Assembly (NCBI GenBank): GCA_024225635.1
Contig: JAAEMK010000499.1
Span: 1 to 64,000, forward strand
Origin: Desulfobacteraceae bacterium
GTDB taxonomy: Bacteria; Desulfobacterota; Desulfobacteria; Desulfobacterales; Desulfobacteraceae
Reading direction: 5' to 3'
Length of the DNA stretch: 64,000 nucleotides
The notes beneath the pieces were generated by a model. The model saw nothing but the letters and a program-made list of their open reading frames with translations, ran no database searches and was not told where the DNA came from. The translations under genes and the position numbers were made by a program. Shown piece by piece: positions 46,088-55,087 of the stretch (position 1 is the stretch's first letter; each line of letters starts with the position of its first letter).

Positions 46088-48595
46088 CTATCCGCAATGG
46101 TATGTGCAGGCTATAAGTTTGGTTGTTCCGGGCTCATCCGCCCAGGTGACAGCCTCCAGGGCTTTCGCCGCCGTGTAATTGTGGAGGAGGTCGTCATCTT
46201 GTCTCATAGCGTGACCCGGAGTATCAGCGGAGCAGAGGTAATCTCCGTTCTCGATGTCCCCGTTTTCTGAACAGACCAGAATGCCGCCTTCGCCAACGGA
46301 GTTAATGGATATTTGCTGATAATCTCCTTCAACGAGCATGTCAACGTAGGATTTGTATTCCGGTTTGGTTGTCCATTCTCCGCCTTCTTCAAGCTGTTCT
46401 TCAATCAACTTATTTTTGGCAATATGTTTCATAAGTGGTTGATACCCAAGGCTGACCACGCCAACAACACGTTTATTTCTGCGAGATACTGTTTTCCCAA
46501 CAAGAAGAAGGTTCTGGCTAATGTGAAAGCACCACGCGTCTATGGAATACACTAATTGGCCGACCTCAATACCGACTTCATTTGTGTAGGCGATATGCGA
46601 ACCTGTAAAAGGATACACGCCTCCTTGAGCATATAATTTATCCTGGGTGTAAATCCCGTAAGAAAGGATATTGCCTGTCTCACCTACAACCCCGATACCT
46701 CCATTTGCCTGGAAAAAACCACCATACGACTCATTATGATCAAGACTTTGGTTATATCCTGCTACCCCCGCCCCTTTTTGGTTTTGGTGGGAGCAATACC
46801 CGAATATAGCAGAGCCCTCCCCGGGGTTTGACTTTTCGCATACAAAACCAAGTTCCGAAGTTCGGGATCTACATGCAAAATGGCCGGTTCTGTTTCCCCA
46901 ATTACCTGTGGGAATTTCATACGCTGCGCTGGGGGCTTGATCCGAATCCAGCCTCAATTTTCCGGCGTATATGATATTCGAGAATATAGTACCATCAGCG
47001 AACATGTTGCCGTTCAAAGCGAGGGTTGAAGCCCCCTCAACAGTGGCAATAGTAAACGGAGTTTTGGTCCCACCCGCAGTAACTATCCGGAATATGTCTG
47101 CCAGAATTTCAACCGTGCCCACCACACCCGTATCGTGTTTAGTGGAGAGGAGTCCAATACCAATGATGTGGCCGTTGTTGTCGATCTTGATTGAAGCATT
47201 TCCTTCAATCCCGTTAATGCTTTCAAGATTCTGCTCGACAGTAGTCGATAAGTCCCCTACCGCAGTTCCCGCTGTGGTTTTATTCCATGCATAGACCCCA
47301 TTTTCGTCCTTAATAGTTCCCTTAATGTCTGAGATCGCAGCTTCGTTATTGCCGACCTGAATCGACATTTCCGTTATGTCTTTCGCTCCAGCGCCGGTCT
47401 TGTCAGCCCAAACCTCCACACTCTTGGAAAGATTTGCGTGTGAAACCCACAAATCCGTAACCGTTGTTGACAATCCAGTCTCTGGGTGATTGAAGGATGC
47501 GTCCAGGGTTTCAACATCTTCGGCAAAAGCTCCGTCTGCGTTGGCTCGGGTTTGGGCCTCTTTGAGAATTTCCGCATGGGCTTTAGCCAAGCCTGTATCT
47601 GGGTCTGTAAGTTCCGCATACATCCCAGCCAGTTTTCGAGCGGATGCAGAAGAGGACGTTGTGCTTACATCATTGATAGCTATAATCAAGGAACTATTTT
47701 TATCTACGACATCGGCAAGTGAAGAATAATTACCAACTTCATGCCAATATGCCGTGTCGGTCGGCAGATTGCCGGTGGTGAGGTTAGTGCATTTGTAAAG
47801 CTTCGAATTGAACTTTACAAGGGCAGGCGGCTCGTATGTCTTGGGAGGTGTCAGAGATGGGTCATACTCTTCTACACTATTCAGATCGTCTATTTGGGCC
47901 TGTATCCCTTTTCTGGTGTTCTCGATCCTGAGATTGACAGATCCCTCCCCGTCCCCGGTAATCTTTTCAATCTCGCTGCTGAGCAAAAGGTGAAGCTGAT
48001 CCGTGGTGATCTGCCCGTTCAACAAGTCCAAAACTTTCTGAATTATTGTAGGAAGAGAATCGCCGCCAACGACAACATAGCCGCCCTGGTCATCAGGAGG
48101 ACACCATGGGGAATGGTAGTTGGCATAGCTGACCGAGCGAATCCAATAAGTAAGGTCATCACTGGTTGAAAAATCTGAATAGGTAAAAAAACCTTTCTTT
48201 CCGCGCATCTCTGGCGTGACGGTGACAATCCCGACAAGGTTGGCGTCATCCCGTAGCTGACTGTTTTTTGCGACCCAAACTTCAATGTGACTGATCAGCC
48301 CATCCTCATCCACCGGGATATCCCAAGAAAGGTCGTGATGCCACATACCGACACTCACGACCAAATTGGTGGGTGGATCCGGGGCGTCCCCCGAGACCGT
48401 TGGCTCCGTGCTCGGTATCCACTCCTGAATATTGGCCATGCCCGTCTGGTATTCGGAGACCCGGAGAGCTCTATCTCCCTCAAGGTTTCGCCCCTGCCCC
48501 ATAAGGATCTCAAGGCACCCTTTAATCGCTTGGACGAAGACCTTTTGTTCCGGGGAAAAGGAACTTGGAACGACGGGGATATTGGGATCAGGCAT
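46088..48595 (-). CDS. Large tail fibre/tip protein
   Basis: I choose the ATG at 48595 (MPDPNIPVVPSSF, with GAGG 9 bases before), giving 835 residues; the frame extends 15 codons further into the upstream gene. A fibronectin type III-like domain covers about 75-190 (PDPPTNLVVSVGMWHHDLSWDIP). A central helical part resembles the lambda gpJ/DUF1983 tip region (ITDLWVSHANLSKSVEVWADK, then the SIKIDNNGHIIGIGLLS block). A Gly-rich beta region follows (GAGVAGYNQS, GGFFQANGGIGVVGETG). The C-terminal 150 residues (EVGQLVYSIDAWCFHI ... RNKRVVGVVS) resemble the terminal domain of other phage fibres. It is likely the central tip or fibre. Confidence 0.8.
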   Translation of the reverse strand: MPDPNIPVVPSSFSPEQKVFVQAIKGCLEILMGQGRNLEGDRALRVSEYQTGMANIQEWIPSTEPTVSGDAPDPPTNLVVSVGMWHHDLSWDIPVDEDGLISHIEVWVAKNSQLRDDANLVGIVTVTPEMRGKKGFFTYSDFSTSDDLTYWIRSVSYANYHSPWCPPDDQGGYVVVGGDSLPTIIQKVLDLLNGQITTDQLHLLLSSEIEKITGDGEGSVNLRIENTRKGIQAQIDDLNSVEEYDPSLTPPKTYEPPALVKFNSKLYKCTNLTTGNLPTDTAYWHEVGNYSSLADVVDKNSSLIIAINDVSTTSSSASARKLAGMYAELTDPDTGLAKAHAEILKEAQTRANADGAFAEDVETLDASFNHPETGLSTTVTDLWVSHANLSKSVEVWADKTGAGAKDITEMSIQVGNNEAAISDIKGTIKDENGVYAWNKTTAGTAVGDLSTTVEQNLESINGIEGNASIKIDNNGHIIGIGLLSTKHDTGVVGTVEILADIFRIVTAGGTKTPFTIATVEGASTLALNGNMFADGTIFSNIIYAGKLRLDSDQAPSAAYEIPTGNWGNRTGHFACRSRTSELGFVCEKSNPGEGSAIFGYCSHQNQKGAGVAGYNQSLDHNESYGGFFQANGGIGVVGETGNILSYGIYTQDKLYAQGGVYPFTGSHIAYTNEVGIEVGQLVYSIDAWCFHISQNLLLVGKTVSRRNKRVVGVVSLGYQPLMKHIAKNKLIEEQLEEGGEWTTKPEYKSYVDMLVEGDYQQISINSVGEGGILVCSENGDIENGDYLCSADTPGHAMRQDDDLLHNYTAAKALEAVTWADEPGTTKLIACTYHCG

Positions 48596-50192
48596 GCTGA
48601 AAAACCTCAAAAGCTGAGGAAGCCACAAAAACCTTTTCAACCGTGGCCTTACCTGTCAATTTGATCATGATTTCCGTGCCCCTTACAGGTTCCCATATAA
48701 CCAGAGAATCATCGGATACAGTGCTTTCCGAAGCTAAGGCGCCATCGCAATAAACCTGTAATTGCACATCCCCCTCCGTAAAATCACCTTGAATAAGGGC
48801 CACCGCAATCGTAATGCTTGACGTGAAAGAAAAGGTTTTTGACCACCAAGTATAGTCAAGCAACTCTGAATGAGTTTCAAACGATACGATTTCTCGGGAA
48901 ACATTGGCAGCGTCTTGCCTGACCAGGTATAAGACATCCTCCTCAGCATCATAGAATCCGCCATATACTGGCCTTGTGGTTGAGAACCTACGTAGAGTGT
49001 TGTCACCCATGCGGAACTCTATCCCCTCTGTATCTCCTTCGAAAAAGGCAAGATAACTGTCGTTGTATCTAAAGGCGAAAATAGAAGAAGGATTCAAGGC
49101 TGTCCATTGTTCAGGTCTGAACGTTCCATCGGTAAGCAACCGCCCCTGGCCTGATGCGTCAAGGAGAAACAATCCATCAGGGGTCGCGTATATGACGCCA
49201 TTAGGGACATTCACAACGGACCTGGCAGAGACACAGGCCTGTTCATAATTGAGCTTCATGGCGGACAATGTACCGGGGTCATAACCCACAAACAAGTAAG
49301 GATAGGTCTTGGTCAGGGCAACCACAGAACTTCCGTTGAATCCCACAGCAACAATGTCGGAATCGGTGGGCATCGCATACTTGACAGGGAAAGCGTAAGG
49401 AGTGAAGACCTCAGACGGATATATCTTGTTCCCGGAAAAGCCTACAAGGAACCCATGGGTTGTGGAAACCAACCCGGATAAATCTTCAACCGGGTATGAC
49501 CATCCCATGGTTGACAAAACATCCTCACCAATATCCGCATCAGAGATCGTGTCAATCCACTCGCTGGAACCTACGGGGATATCCTTGAGGAACTGATATT
49601 CAGTGCCGGCGTTTCCACTGTTCATCCGATAGATCCGAAAATGAGTTGTAAAAACGCCGGACATCGTTGAATCTACAAACCCGGAAAGGGTAACGATATG
49701 ACCTGTTTTTACGTCATACGGAGCCGTTGGGTAAGATTGGGCAGACTCCACAACGGACCCATCAGCCCACTTACCGATTCTCGTATAAACGTAGGAGGCA
49801 GTTCGCAAAACATCCTCACCGGGTGTACCGGACAGGGCAACGGTCAAGGCGTTTGCCGGGGCATCGATTCCAAGGCGCCTGGAGCTTGTGCCCAAGGCAG
49901 TATTCGTCTCTTTTGGATACCCGTCTCCAGTGTATGCGATCCGCCCCCCTGAGTTGTGAACAAAGGATGGCACCACGTCAACAACAGAATCCCACTTTAA
50001 CCAACTCGCCGCCCGCTTGTAGATAGTTTTCGTAGCGGTTCCCACGGTTTCGCCCGTAGAGAACCCTCTGATAGGCCTGAGATTCCCGGCCCTGAAATCA
50101 CAATTGACAGCCTTCGACGCGCTGTTCGTAGGCAGTTTCTTTTCTGTTATTCTGGGAGTCTCCCCCTGAACTGGTTGAATATCAATCAGCAT
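48588..50192 (-). CDS. Tail hub/stabilisation protein with beta-propeller character
   Basis: This 534-residue protein is beta-rich throughout. It begins MLIDIQPVQGETPRITEKKLP and contains repeated blade-like segments (GFLVGFSGNKIYPSEVF, VVALTKTYPYLFVGYDPG, GVIYATPDGLFLLDASGQGRLL, YLAFFEGDTEGIEFRM, YGGFYDAEEDVLYLVR). This matches the style of podoviral tail nozzle or DNA-stabilisation proteins such as P22 gp10, to which it may be distantly related. It overlaps neighbours by 1 and 8 bases. Confidence 0.75.
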   Translation of the reverse strand: MLIDIQPVQGETPRITEKKLPTNSASKAVNCDFRAGNLRPIRGFSTGETVGTATKTIYKRAASWLKWDSVVDVVPSFVHNSGGRIAYTGDGYPKETNTALGTSSRRLGIDAPANALTVALSGTPGEDVLRTASYVYTRIGKWADGSVVESAQSYPTAPYDVKTGHIVTLSGFVDSTMSGVFTTHFRIYRMNSGNAGTEYQFLKDIPVGSSEWIDTISDADIGEDVLSTMGWSYPVEDLSGLVSTTHGFLVGFSGNKIYPSEVFTPYAFPVKYAMPTDSDIVAVGFNGSSVVALTKTYPYLFVGYDPGTLSAMKLNYEQACVSARSVVNVPNGVIYATPDGLFLLDASGQGRLLTDGTFRPEQWTALNPSSIFAFRYNDSYLAFFEGDTEGIEFRMGDNTLRRFSTTRPVYGGFYDAEEDVLYLVRQDAANVSREIVSFETHSELLDYTWWSKTFSFTSSITIAVALIQGDFTEGDVQLQVYCDGALASESTVSDDSLVIWEPVRGTEIMIKLTGKATVEKVFVASSAFEVFQHA

Positions 50193-50740
50193 TAGATAAA
50201 CGGCCTCATCCTAACCCTGTTTTGAGTTGTATCGTTCTTTTGGTTCACCTTGATCTTGGCTTCGTGGACCTTTCCCAGGTAATGGCGATTATGGGCTCCG
50301 GCCAATTCGGGGTTGTACCAAGGCTTCCCGGGCATGATCATAAGCAACTCTTTTGCACCGGCCTCTATCCCCTCGTACCAATCTTCACATATAGTGTCAT
50401 CTAAGGCCGTGGCGCCCCTGGAGGGTTTCAAGGCAATAGTAGCAACCAGGTCAAAGTCTCCCGTGGCCACATCGTCCAGGGTTATTACCACCCCATTCCG
50501 GGTGTAAGCAGAAAAGGTCCTGTCATTAACACGAACCTCTTTCACCCCTGCCACAACGGTCTTTTCAGGAATAACGAGAGTAACCGTTTCATCGCCTGTT
50601 GACACCGATGCTGTGATTTTTTTCGTCCAGATCCAGGAGTCCTGGCAGAAACGAATAGCTGACGCGAGAACCTTTGCTTGGATAGTGGGGATTGGACAAC
50701 CTGAAACCTCCCCCATTAAGGAATTGACGAATCGATCCAT
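50192..50740 (-). CDS. Head-tail/tail completion protein
   Basis: This 182-residue protein begins MDRFVNSLMGEVSGCPIPTIQAKVLASAIRFCQDSWIW, a helix with a Trp cluster that is recurrent in podoviral tail-tube or adaptor proteins. It continues with a beta-sandwich-like middle and ends HNRHYLGKVHEAKIKVNQKND. It sits directly between the adaptor at 50742 and the hub protein (1-base junctions on each side). I assign it as a tail completion protein by context and style. Confidence 0.7.
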   Translation of the reverse strand: MDRFVNSLMGEVSGCPIPTIQAKVLASAIRFCQDSWIWTKKITASVSTGDETVTLVIPEKTVVAGVKEVRVNDRTFSAYTRNGVVITLDDVATGDFDLVATIALKPSRGATALDDTICEDWYEGIEAGAKELLMIMPGKPWYNPELAGAHNRHYLGKVHEAKIKVNQKNDTTQNRVRMRPFI

Positions 50741-50741
50741 A

Positions 50742-51377
50742 TCATTTACCTGTCTTTACATAAATATCTGAATCGTTCTGGCGCTTCAGACCCAAGAGGT
50801 TATAAAAATTCGAATTGTGTGAATCCGCAGCAGCTTGGCTGACTCTTGCTGTCGGGGCAGACAAGCAACGGAACAAGACCCATTCGATGATTGGTGCTAT
50901 ATATGAATCTGGAAGAGTGATCTTATCTGAATCATCAGCAACCACTGCAGGTCTGGCGGCATAAACCAATTCAGCTTTAATTGTGGCCACCGATGGTGTC
51001 GGGTAGATCGAAAAGTACATAGGATTGTCGATGTCAAAAATATAAAAGAGCACTTCTGTGGCTGTCTCTTCCGTGGTCCAGTCCGGGATCAACTCATTGA
51101 TATCCTTCCTTTCGATCTTCCGGATGGGTTTCCCGCCGATATTACGGGTCAAGTTGAGAAACCGGAACCCATCATCAGGAATATTTTGGGTGGGGGATTG
51201 CATCAGAGTAAATTCAGCGGTCTTTGAATTTGAATCAGGCCTCAGAAAAAGGATGGTATTCTGAGCCTCGTTGATGGCCGGATACAGATACTCTGCCTTT
51301 GACCAAAGGATGTTCCCAGGGTCTGTCAGTTGTTTTGCCAACATTTTAGCAATGGCTTCGCCAGTGTAAGTTCCCAT
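50742..51377 (-). CDS. Phage adaptor protein (DUF6682-like)
   Basis: This 211-residue protein shows the pattern of podoviral head-tail adaptors: NILWSKAEYLYPAINEAQN at the start, PDDGFRFLNLTRNIGG in the middle, PIRKIERKDINELIPDW, then NPMYFSIYPTPS and a C-terminal helix DSYIAPIIEWVLFRC. Such proteins form the ring between portal and tail nozzle. The start overlaps the preceding stop by 1 base. Confidence 0.8.
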   Translation of the reverse strand: MGTYTGEAIAKMLAKQLTDPGNILWSKAEYLYPAINEAQNTILFLRPDSNSKTAEFTLMQSPTQNIPDDGFRFLNLTRNIGGKPIRKIERKDINELIPDWTTEETATEVLFYIFDIDNPMYFSIYPTPSVATIKAELVYAARPAVVADDSDKITLPDSYIAPIIEWVLFRCLSAPTARVSQAAADSHNSNFYNLLGLKRQNDSDIYVKTGK

Positions 51378-51682
51378 TATCCCCGGGCCTCCTCAAGTTC
51401 AAGGATCTCTTTGACCAGGTTGGGCGGGCTCTTCCGCTTATTCAGGCCGCGGCCAAACCTCTTGAGTGCGTACTCCTCGAGCTGGTCCTTGTCCATGGCA
51501 TCAAGTTCGCTGACAGGAAGGGGCGGCGCCGGGGCTTCCCCGGGAACAGCACCAATCTTGCCGGGAGGAAGGCCCCCAAGGGCAACCTCCGGTTCATAGG
51601 GCAACATATCCCCCCTATCCATATAGGCATCCGTTTTCACATAAACACGCCCGGTTCCTTTCTGGATCAAATAATCTGTCAT
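51377..51682 (-). CDS. Small virion protein with HeH/LEM-like C-terminus
   Basis: This 101-residue protein has a Pro/Gly-rich middle (GGLPPGKIGAVPGEAPAPP) and a C-terminal helix-extended loop-helix (LDAMDKDQLEEYALKRFGRGLNKR...). That layout, also seen in Rho-N and SAP-like folds, is common in small proteins encoded next to phage capsids. It lies between the major capsid and adaptor genes. The role is unknown. Confidence 0.7.
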   Translation of the reverse strand: MTDYLIQKGTGRVYVKTDAYMDRGDMLPYEPEVALGGLPPGKIGAVPGEAPAPPLPVSELDAMDKDQLEEYALKRFGRGLNKRKSPPNLVKEILELEEARG

Positions 51683-51696
51683 GATGGTTCCTTTCG

Positions 51697-51740
51697 ATAA
51701 AAAAGGGGGAAGGAGGTTTAACCCGTCCCTCCCCCTGTGG
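51697..51740 (-). terminator. Terminator after the major capsid gene
   Basis: On the minus strand AGGGGGA (51730-51736 complement) pairs with TCCCCCT (51703-51709 complement), extended by a GG/CC pair, and is followed by TTTTTATCG. It may reduce transcription from the capsid gene into the tail genes. Confidence 0.55.
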
Positions 51741-51771
51741 CCAAGGTAGCGAATCCTGGCAAGTGATTGGT

Positions 51772-52695
51772 TTATGCCGGACGGCAGTAAAGCGTTCCCA
51801 AGGAATCCTCCTGGATAACATCGTATCCATAAACTTGCAGGCCCCGCATAAGCTTGCCGAAATCATTGGGATTCGGAAGCGTCTCATTCTCAACAAGCTG
51901 AGAAGCGAAGGTCAGCGCGGATTTGTGTCCAAAAATAGCATTGAAGCAGTTGACCCCTCCATCATCGATGGGTGTGAGGTTATTTGACTCGTAGAGCTTG
52001 AAATGATCAATGCCACCAATGAGCCCGGACCTCAGAGTGGACTTGCCATCACCCGAAAGGGAGGCGTCCTTCAGCTCTGAAATTTTGATCCGGGTGGAGC
52101 ACCAGGCAGGGATAACCATCCACCTGTCTGTGATCGGCCTGTTCTGCTCGGTGAGCACCTGGCCGCACTCCACGATCTTATCGACTATTGTGTTCTTGGC
52201 AAGCTGAACCGGAGTTCCGGTCTTACCCAGGTCAATGTTTTTTACAAGCTTACCTGCCTTATCCCCGGCATTATCAGTTCCGGCATCGGGCGGGATGGTT
52301 GCAAGGATGTCCCGATCAATGTCGATCTTCATCTGCTCGGAAGCATCTTCAGCCCATTTGTCAACATAATTGATGTCGGCCTGCTTCTCTTCAACCTTGT
52401 TGATGGAGAAAGCAAAGTACTTGCCCTTGTCGATAATAAGTTCAACAACCTCGGAGTTATACCGGTCGTACTGCAAATTCAGACCGATCTTGTAATCCCG
52501 GATTATAATATTCGGAGTCGTCCGGATCTTGACCTTATCGCCATAGGCGGTGATCTCGCCCTCATAGTCAGTGTTAGAGATCTGGGCAAACACGGTCGCC
52601 TCGTAAAACTTCTCGAGGAGCTTACCGGACCATATCTCCGGGATATAATTGCCGGACATCCCATTGGTGACGCCGTCATTTAATGGATAACCCAT
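51772..52695 (-). CDS. Major capsid protein
   Basis: This 307-residue protein begins MGYPLNDGVTNGMSGNYIPEIWSGKLLEKFYEATVFAQI, followed by NTDYEGEITAYGDKVKIRT. This is the sequence pattern of HK97-fold coat proteins distantly related to P22 gp5, in which YIPEIWS and DYEGEI are the recurrent landmarks. The rest alternates helices and strands as in that fold. The preceding gene is the scaffold and the following one a small virion protein, as expected for a capsid module. Confidence 0.88.
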   Translation of the reverse strand: MGYPLNDGVTNGMSGNYIPEIWSGKLLEKFYEATVFAQISNTDYEGEITAYGDKVKIRTTPNIIIRDYKIGLNLQYDRYNSEVVELIIDKGKYFAFSINKVEEKQADINYVDKWAEDASEQMKIDIDRDILATIPPDAGTDNAGDKAGKLVKNIDLGKTGTPVQLAKNTIVDKIVECGQVLTEQNRPITDRWMVIPAWCSTRIKISELKDASLSGDGKSTLRSGLIGGIDHFKLYESNNLTPIDDGGVNCFNAIFGHKSALTFASQLVENETLPNPNDFGKLMRGLQVYGYDVIQEDSLGTLYCRPA

Positions 52696-52706
52696 TATTC
52701 AGTCCT

Positions 52707-53774
52707 TTATGACTGGATTCTCCCCTCGTTTTGCGCTCTGAACATGTCTGCCTCCAGGGCCTTGAAATCAGCTTCCTTGCCTCTGTATAGGCCAGCCGCT
52801 TTATCCATATAAAGTTTCTTGACGCTCGCCCGTGTCCATATCCGGCCTGAGGCAGGGTTGGGTGGGGTCACATCTGACCCTGAAGGACGATGCGTTGGCT
52901 GAATGTTTGGCTGTGCTGGCTGCGGTGCCTGCTGCTGTGCCGGCTCCTTTACCGATTCTTCTACCGGTGGTGTTTCCGGCTGCGCTTCAGTATTGAGAGA
53001 ATCCAAGTATTCGCTGAAGATCCTCACGGTCCTTACAACATCGAAATGGCGTTCAGCATCCTGCAGGGAGGCATGCCGGGGCTGGTTGGTATACGGGTGA
53101 ATATCCGATAACCATGCCAGGAAAGCTGGATCAGAGTTCAGCTGGTTAAAATTTCCACCAGCCTCTTGGACCTGCTGTGCCACCCGGCCTATGTATGTCT
53201 CATAGTCCGTCTGGCCCTGCGCCTGCTCTACGGTGCCGACTTTTTCATTGACCTGGCCGAGCTGCTCCTTGAGAGTTTGGTTCTCGTCGATCAGCTCATT
53301 CATCTTGGCCGCCATGGTCTGAAATTCAGGACCATATTCCGCCATTGAATCAGGATCAAGCCTGCCTTTCTCGGTGTTGCCTGTCCCCTGGAGATCAGTA
53401 TTTTTGTCATTGCCAGCTTTCAGGCTGGTGTTCTCTTCCGTAAGCTGATCCACCTGCTGCTGCAGTGTCCGGAGACCATCGTTCAGCCTGTTCATATCGG
53501 CGTCATATTTTCCCTTCAGAGTGAAGTATCTTGCTTTGAAGGTTTCCTCTTCGGGTTTGGCCGGGGTAGGCTTGGAGTCAGGTGTCGGGGTTGCTTTTGC
53601 TTCGGGATCAGTTGCGCCAGGTTTGGACGGATCAGCCGTTGAAGTATTCTTGGCGGGTTCATCGGGCGTGGCCACACCCGGATCTCCTTCACCAGGAGTT
53701 TCATTGAGCTGTTTCACAAGAGCTTCTGCTTTTTCTGCGCCTGCTCTTACACTGGCTGGTAAACCGTCGTTCAT
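52707..53774 (-). CDS. Scaffolding protein
   Basis: The ATG at 53774 (MNDGLPASVRAG, GAAAGGA upstream) gives 355 residues. The N-terminal 90 residues are Pro/Thr/Asp-rich and disordered. Residues about 95-200 form long coiled coils (LQQQVDQLTEENTSLK, MNELIDENQTLKEQLGQ). The C-terminal region has a Pro/Gln linker and a basic helix (RASVKKLYMDKAAGLYRG), matching phage scaffolds whose positive C-terminus binds coat protein. It is placed immediately upstream of the major capsid gene. Confidence 0.85.
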   Translation of the reverse strand: MNDGLPASVRAGAEKAEALVKQLNETPGEGDPGVATPDEPAKNTSTADPSKPGATDPEAKATPTPDSKPTPAKPEEETFKARYFTLKGKYDADMNRLNDGLRTLQQQVDQLTEENTSLKAGNDKNTDLQGTGNTEKGRLDPDSMAEYGPEFQTMAAKMNELIDENQTLKEQLGQVNEKVGTVEQAQGQTDYETYIGRVAQQVQEAGGNFNQLNSDPAFLAWLSDIHPYTNQPRHASLQDAERHFDVVRTVRIFSEYLDSLNTEAQPETPPVEESVKEPAQQQAPQPAQPNIQPTHRPSGSDVTPPNPASGRIWTRASVKKLYMDKAAGLYRGKEADFKALEADMFRAQNEGRIQS

Positions 53775-53989
53775 AACGATTCCTTTCTGCGGTCCTTTCG
53801 GGTGTCGCATGTAAAGTTCAGTTGGGGCCTCGGAATGAGGTATCCTTGAATGATGAGTATTGTAGGGACAAACGTAGGAATGGGCTATCGTGATTTGGTT
53901 ACATAGCGCTATGTAACCAGAAAGATAAAAAAGGCCTGACAGAGGACCCGCCAGACCTTGAAATGATCAGTTTTTCTAATGTGCTTCCT
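53775..53989 (-). promoter_or_regulatory. Intergenic control region with perfect palindrome and terminator
   Basis: A perfect 22-bp palindrome occupies 53897-53918 (arms GGTTACATAGC and GCTATGTAACC). On its far side, at 53930-53962, a minus-strand hairpin (AAGG-CTG/CAG-CCTT arms with T-run TTTTTTATC) would end transcripts from the 54-kb genes. Together they mark a transcription boundary in front of the scaffold and capsid genes. No clear -35/-10 pair is visible. Confidence 0.55.
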
Positions 53990-54244
53990 CTATCCTCTCC
54001 TCACGATATCGTGGGCAGTATCAAAAGAATCAAGGATCTCCTGTACAAGCTGACAGGCCCCTTGATTCCACTGGAGGGGAGTCACCTGCAATGTATCGTT
54101 ATTCTGCCTCATTCGCCTGAGTGAACCACAGAGCCACGCAATAACCAGGGCCTCGTCAGAAGTCTTGTCCTGGGCCTTGGTCCGAATCCTGTTGAGGGCG
54201 CTGCAAAGCTGCTTGTTTTCCTGAAGCGGTATCAATCGCTGCAT
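53990..54244 (-). CDS. Small phage protein of unknown function
   Basis: This is an 84-residue helical, hydrophilic protein (MQRLIPLQENKQLCSALNRIRTKAQ ... LDSFDTAHDIVRRG). I choose the ATG at 54244, which overlaps the upstream stop as TGATG; a GTG one codon earlier is less likely. No recognisable domain is present. It is the last gene before the terminator and palindrome. Confidence 0.65.
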   Translation of the reverse strand: MQRLIPLQENKQLCSALNRIRTKAQDKTSDEALVIAWLCGSLRRMRQNNDTLQVTPLQWNQGACQLVQEILDSFDTAHDIVRRG

Positions 54245-54669
54245 CACATATCCTTTTCTGTGGTCTGGATGTAGAATTTGGGGGGCTGATAAAGGGGTGA
54301 TCCACCCACCTGAACAAAGGGGCTCGACACATACCCCGCGATCTCCCCCCTCGTGTAAACGAACAGGCCGGACTTGTAGAGTTTCTCGTCCTTACCATAG
54401 GTCCGTTGCTCAACCTTGACGCCCTCCCTCTTCAAGAGCTTGTCAATGTGCGCCTTGCGATCCCCGGGCTTGATGTGGACGCCACACCGACGCATGATCT
54501 TATCGAAGGCCTGCCCCATGAATTCGTGTGCGGCCGGAACGCTGGGGAAGGTGTAAATCTTGTGATTCCTCTGCACGGCCTCGGTATAATTGGCCCGGTC
54601 GTTCTGCTCCAGGTCACCAATTGTTGTTTCATCGGTGATCGTCATGTTGGGAATTTCTGAATCTTTCAT
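54244..54669 (-). CDS. Phage hypothetical protein
   Basis: This 141-residue soluble protein has a mixed alpha/beta pattern (YTEAVQRNHKIYTFPSVPAAHEFMGQAF ... KLYKSGLFVYTRGEIAGYVSSPFV). The C-terminal strand-loop region could bind a partner in the portal/capsid cluster. The family is not recognised. Its start overlaps the preceding stop by 4 bases (ATGA). Confidence 0.65.
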   Translation of the reverse strand: MKDSEIPNMTITDETTIGDLEQNDRANYTEAVQRNHKIYTFPSVPAAHEFMGQAFDKIMRRCGVHIKPGDRKAHIDKLLKREGVKVEQRTYGKDEKLYKSGLFVYTRGEIAGYVSSPFVQVGGSPLYQPPKFYIQTTEKDM

Positions 54670-54935
54670 GCTTCCTTCCTCTTAAATTCAATGGTGGTTT
54701 CAGTGCCATCCATCTGCCCTGTCCTATGAACAATGACATCATACTCGGGCATCATCTCCCCCAGCTCAATGGGGTCGAACTGCGGTGACGTAGCTTCGTA
54801 CACGACCTGCTCGCTCAGGTATTTGGCCTCGGCTCTCCATATGACACAATTACCCATGACTTTACTGATAACCTCAGGTTCTGACCGCATGAACCTTATA
54901 TCCAGTGTGAATATGCCTCGCCTCTTCTCAATCAT
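54666..54935 (-). CDS. Phage hypothetical protein
   Basis: Starting at the ATG at 54935, which forms an ATGA overlap with the 51-residue gene upstream, the product has 89 residues (MIEKRRGIFTLDIRFMRSEPEVI ... GTETTIEFKRKEA). It is beta-rich and soluble, with no recognised domain. Overlaps on both ends show tight translational coupling in this part of the late operon. Confidence 0.65.
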   Translation of the reverse strand: MIEKRRGIFTLDIRFMRSEPEVISKVMGNCVIWRAEAKYLSEQVVYEATSPQFDPIELGEMMPEYDVIVHRTGQMDGTETTIEFKRKEA

Positions 54936-55087
54936 GATAATACCGTAACCTCCCAACCTCGTTTCTTTGTAAAAACCAATTTATACTTGATGCCTGTCCA
55001 TGTCTTTTCGATGTCCTCAACAAGGCGTTTCTTCCAGGCTTTTTTCATTTTCCTCGGAATCTTGGTCTCCCTATACGATCTTCGCAT
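54932..55087 (-). CDS. Small basic phage protein
   Basis: A 51-residue, Lys/Arg-rich protein (MRRSYRETKIPRKMKKAWKK...) starts at 55087 with GGGAGG in front, inside the 3' end of the portal gene (17-base overlap), and ends in an ATGA overlap with the next gene. A longer frame upstream runs antiparallel to the portal reading and is not used. It could bind nucleic acid or the capsid interior. Confidence 0.6.
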   Translation of the reverse strand: MRRSYRETKIPRKMKKAWKKRLVEDIEKTWTGIKYKLVFTKKRGWEVTVLS

